Positions 4,846 to 5,907 of a stretch of DNA of 5,907 bases are shown here, one piece after another. Source of the stretch: JBGPYB01 sp041493035. GTDB lineage: Bacteria; Acidobacteriota; Vicinamibacteria; Fen-336. The notes under the pieces are model-generated. The model searched no databases and had not been told where the DNA came from. It saw only the letters and a program-made list of their open reading frames with translations. The position numbers and the translations under genes are program-made. The stretch is from assembly GCA_041493035.1 (NCBI GenBank), contig JBGPYB010000225.1, positions 1 through 5,907 of the forward strand, given 5' to 3'. The first letter of the stretch is position 1. Each line of letters begins with the position of its first letter.

Positions 4846-5907
4846 TCACTTGATACAGACGGCGCGCACCTGCTTGAAATCAGTGATCCCCAGGATGACC
4901 TTCTGAATGCCGTCCTGGAGGAGGGTGGTCATGCCGTCGGCCATGGCCTGCTTGCGGAGATTCTCGATGGTGTCGCGCTTCTGGATCTTCCGCTTGATCT
5001 CGTCGGTGGCCACCAGCAGCTCGTGGACTCCCATCCGCCCCTTGTAGCCGCTGTTCCCGCACTTGGAGCATCCCCTGGGACGGTACAGCTTGAAGTCGGG
5101 AGAGTAGCGGATCCCGAGCGTGTCCCAGGATTCGAGGCCGTACTCCTCCATCAGCTCGGCGAACTCCTCCTGGGTCGGATGGTATTCCTCCTTGCAAGCC
5201 TTGCAGAGTGTCCGCACCAGGCGCTGAGCCATGATCCCGAGGAGCGCATCGGCGAAGTTGAAGGGGTCGATGTCCATGTCCATGAGTCGCGTGATGGTCT
5301 CGGGGGCGGAGTTGGTGTGGAGGGTCGAGAAGACCAGATGTCCCGTCAGCGACGCCTCGATGCCGGTGGCGGCCGTTTCGTGGTCGCGCATCTCGCCGAC
5401 CATGATGACGTCGGGGTCGGCGCGGAGGAACGCGCGCATGGCGACGGCAAAGGTGAAGTCGATCTTGGGATGGACCTGCACCTGCCGAAGCCCTGCCTGG
5501 GTGATTTCGACGGGATCCTCGGCGGTCCAGATCTTCATGTCCACGGTGTTGATGAAGCCGAGGCCCGAGTGGAGGGTCGTCGTCTTTCCTGAGCCGGTGG
5601 GGCCCACGACGAGACAAATGCCGTAGGGTTTTTGCAGTATCGCCTTGAACTCGGTGATGTTGCGTTCCGAGAAACCCATCTTCTCGAGGGGCAGGGGCTT
5701 GGAGGCCGCGAGGATACGCATGACGACGTCCTCGTTTCCGCCCGAGGTGGGGATCGTGGCGACGCGGAGCTCGATCTGGCCCGTCTGCGTCGAGAACTTG
5801 ATCTTGCCGTCCTGGGGCTTGCGCCGCTCGGTGATGTCGAGCTTCGCCATGATCTTGAGGCGCGCGACGAGGGGCTGGCGGAACCGGCAGGGAATTTCCT
5901 GGTAGAG
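4846..5907 (-). CDS. GspE/PilB-family secretion or type IV pilus assembly ATPase, C-terminal part (5' end outside the window)
   Basis: The last 353 residues are present. The frame is open to the right edge and begins mid-domain (LYQEIPCRFRQPLVARLKIM), so the internal ATG at 5850 is not the true start. Visible motifs, in window numbering: Walker A GPTGSGKTT (102-110), Asp box AEDPVE (129-134), Walker B VGEMRD (170-175), His box GHLVFSTLHTN (189-199), and a zinc-binding tetracysteine pair CKAC (235-238) and CSKC (280-283). The Asp box has TAEDPVE where many PilB proteins have TIEDPVE. The family forms cytoplasmic hexamers that power pilin or pseudopilin assembly at an inner-membrane platform. 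The tetracysteine motif and extension-type motifs argue against a PilT retraction ATPase. With no pilC, pilM or gsp gene visible, GspE and PilB cannot be separated, so no symbol is given. It ends in TGA, 186 nt before the next gene, and is probably a separate transcription unit. Confidence 0.95.
   Translation of the reverse strand, partial: LYQEIPCRFRQPLVARLKIMAKLDITERRKPQDGKIKFSTQTGQIELRVATIPTSGGNEDVVMRILAASKPLPLEKMGFSERNITEFKAILQKPYGICLVVGPTGSGKTTTLHSGLGFINTVDMKIWTAEDPVEITQAGLRQVQVHPKIDFTFAVAMRAFLRADPDVIMVGEMRDHETAATGIEASLTGHLVFSTLHTNSAPETITRLMDMDIDPFNFADALLGIMAQRLVRTLCKACKEEYHPTQEEFAELMEEYGLESWDTLGIRYSPDFKLYRPRGCSKCGNSGYKGRMGVHELLVATDEIKRKIQKRDTIENLRKQAMADGMTTLLQDGIQKVILGITDFKQVRAVCIK

Noticed and set aside
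4846..5907. The secretion ATPase as a PilT retraction motor
   Set aside because: It has the paired CxxC zinc motif and the extra C-terminal region typical of GspE/PilB assembly ATPases, which PilT lacks.

Overview
This GC-rich bacterial window has every supportable gene on the minus strand, so it reads from right (5907) to left (1). Long antisense reading frames are frequent, as expected at high GC, and are ignored. No RNA gene, CRISPR array or insertion sequence was recognised. The secretion/pilus ATPase and the PspA homologue suggest a diderm, environmental high-GC lineage such as Acidobacteriota or a former deltaproteobacterial group. This placement is a weak guess.

Layout, in the direction of transcription: (1) 5907-4846, the C-terminal part of a GspE/PilB-family secretion or type IV pilus assembly ATPase, cut by the window edge. 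(2) 4845-4660, an intergenic gap holding a 119-bp imperfect palindromic repeat and then a good sigma70-like promoter (TTGACA, 17-bp spacer, TAGGCT) placed almost on top of the next start codon. (3) 4659-500, a compact four-gene set: a proline-rich coiled-coil protein of unknown function, a PspA/IM30 (ESCRT-III superfamily) protein, a protein with an N-terminal membrane hairpin and a long helical cytoplasmic part, and a 583-residue AAA+ ATPase with an inactive-looking N-terminal half and one ATPase module. Gaps inside the set are 42 nt, 9 nt and a 4-nt ATGA overlap, which strongly suggests one operon. (4) 485-69, only the first ~125 residues of an APC-type amino acid permease, which then loses homology in all three frames. 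The last ~115 bases are unassigned.

The most interesting content is the four-gene set. A PspA-type membrane-remodelling polymer protein, an adjacent AAA+ ATPase, a membrane-anchored helical protein and a coiled-coil adaptor-like protein together resemble the logic of the eukaryotic ESCRT-III/Vps4 pair. The proposal that the ATPase remodels or disassembles the PspA polymer at the inner membrane is inference from neighbourhood and domain content. The sequence directly shows the domain signatures, the gene spacing and unusual residues in the ATPase active site.
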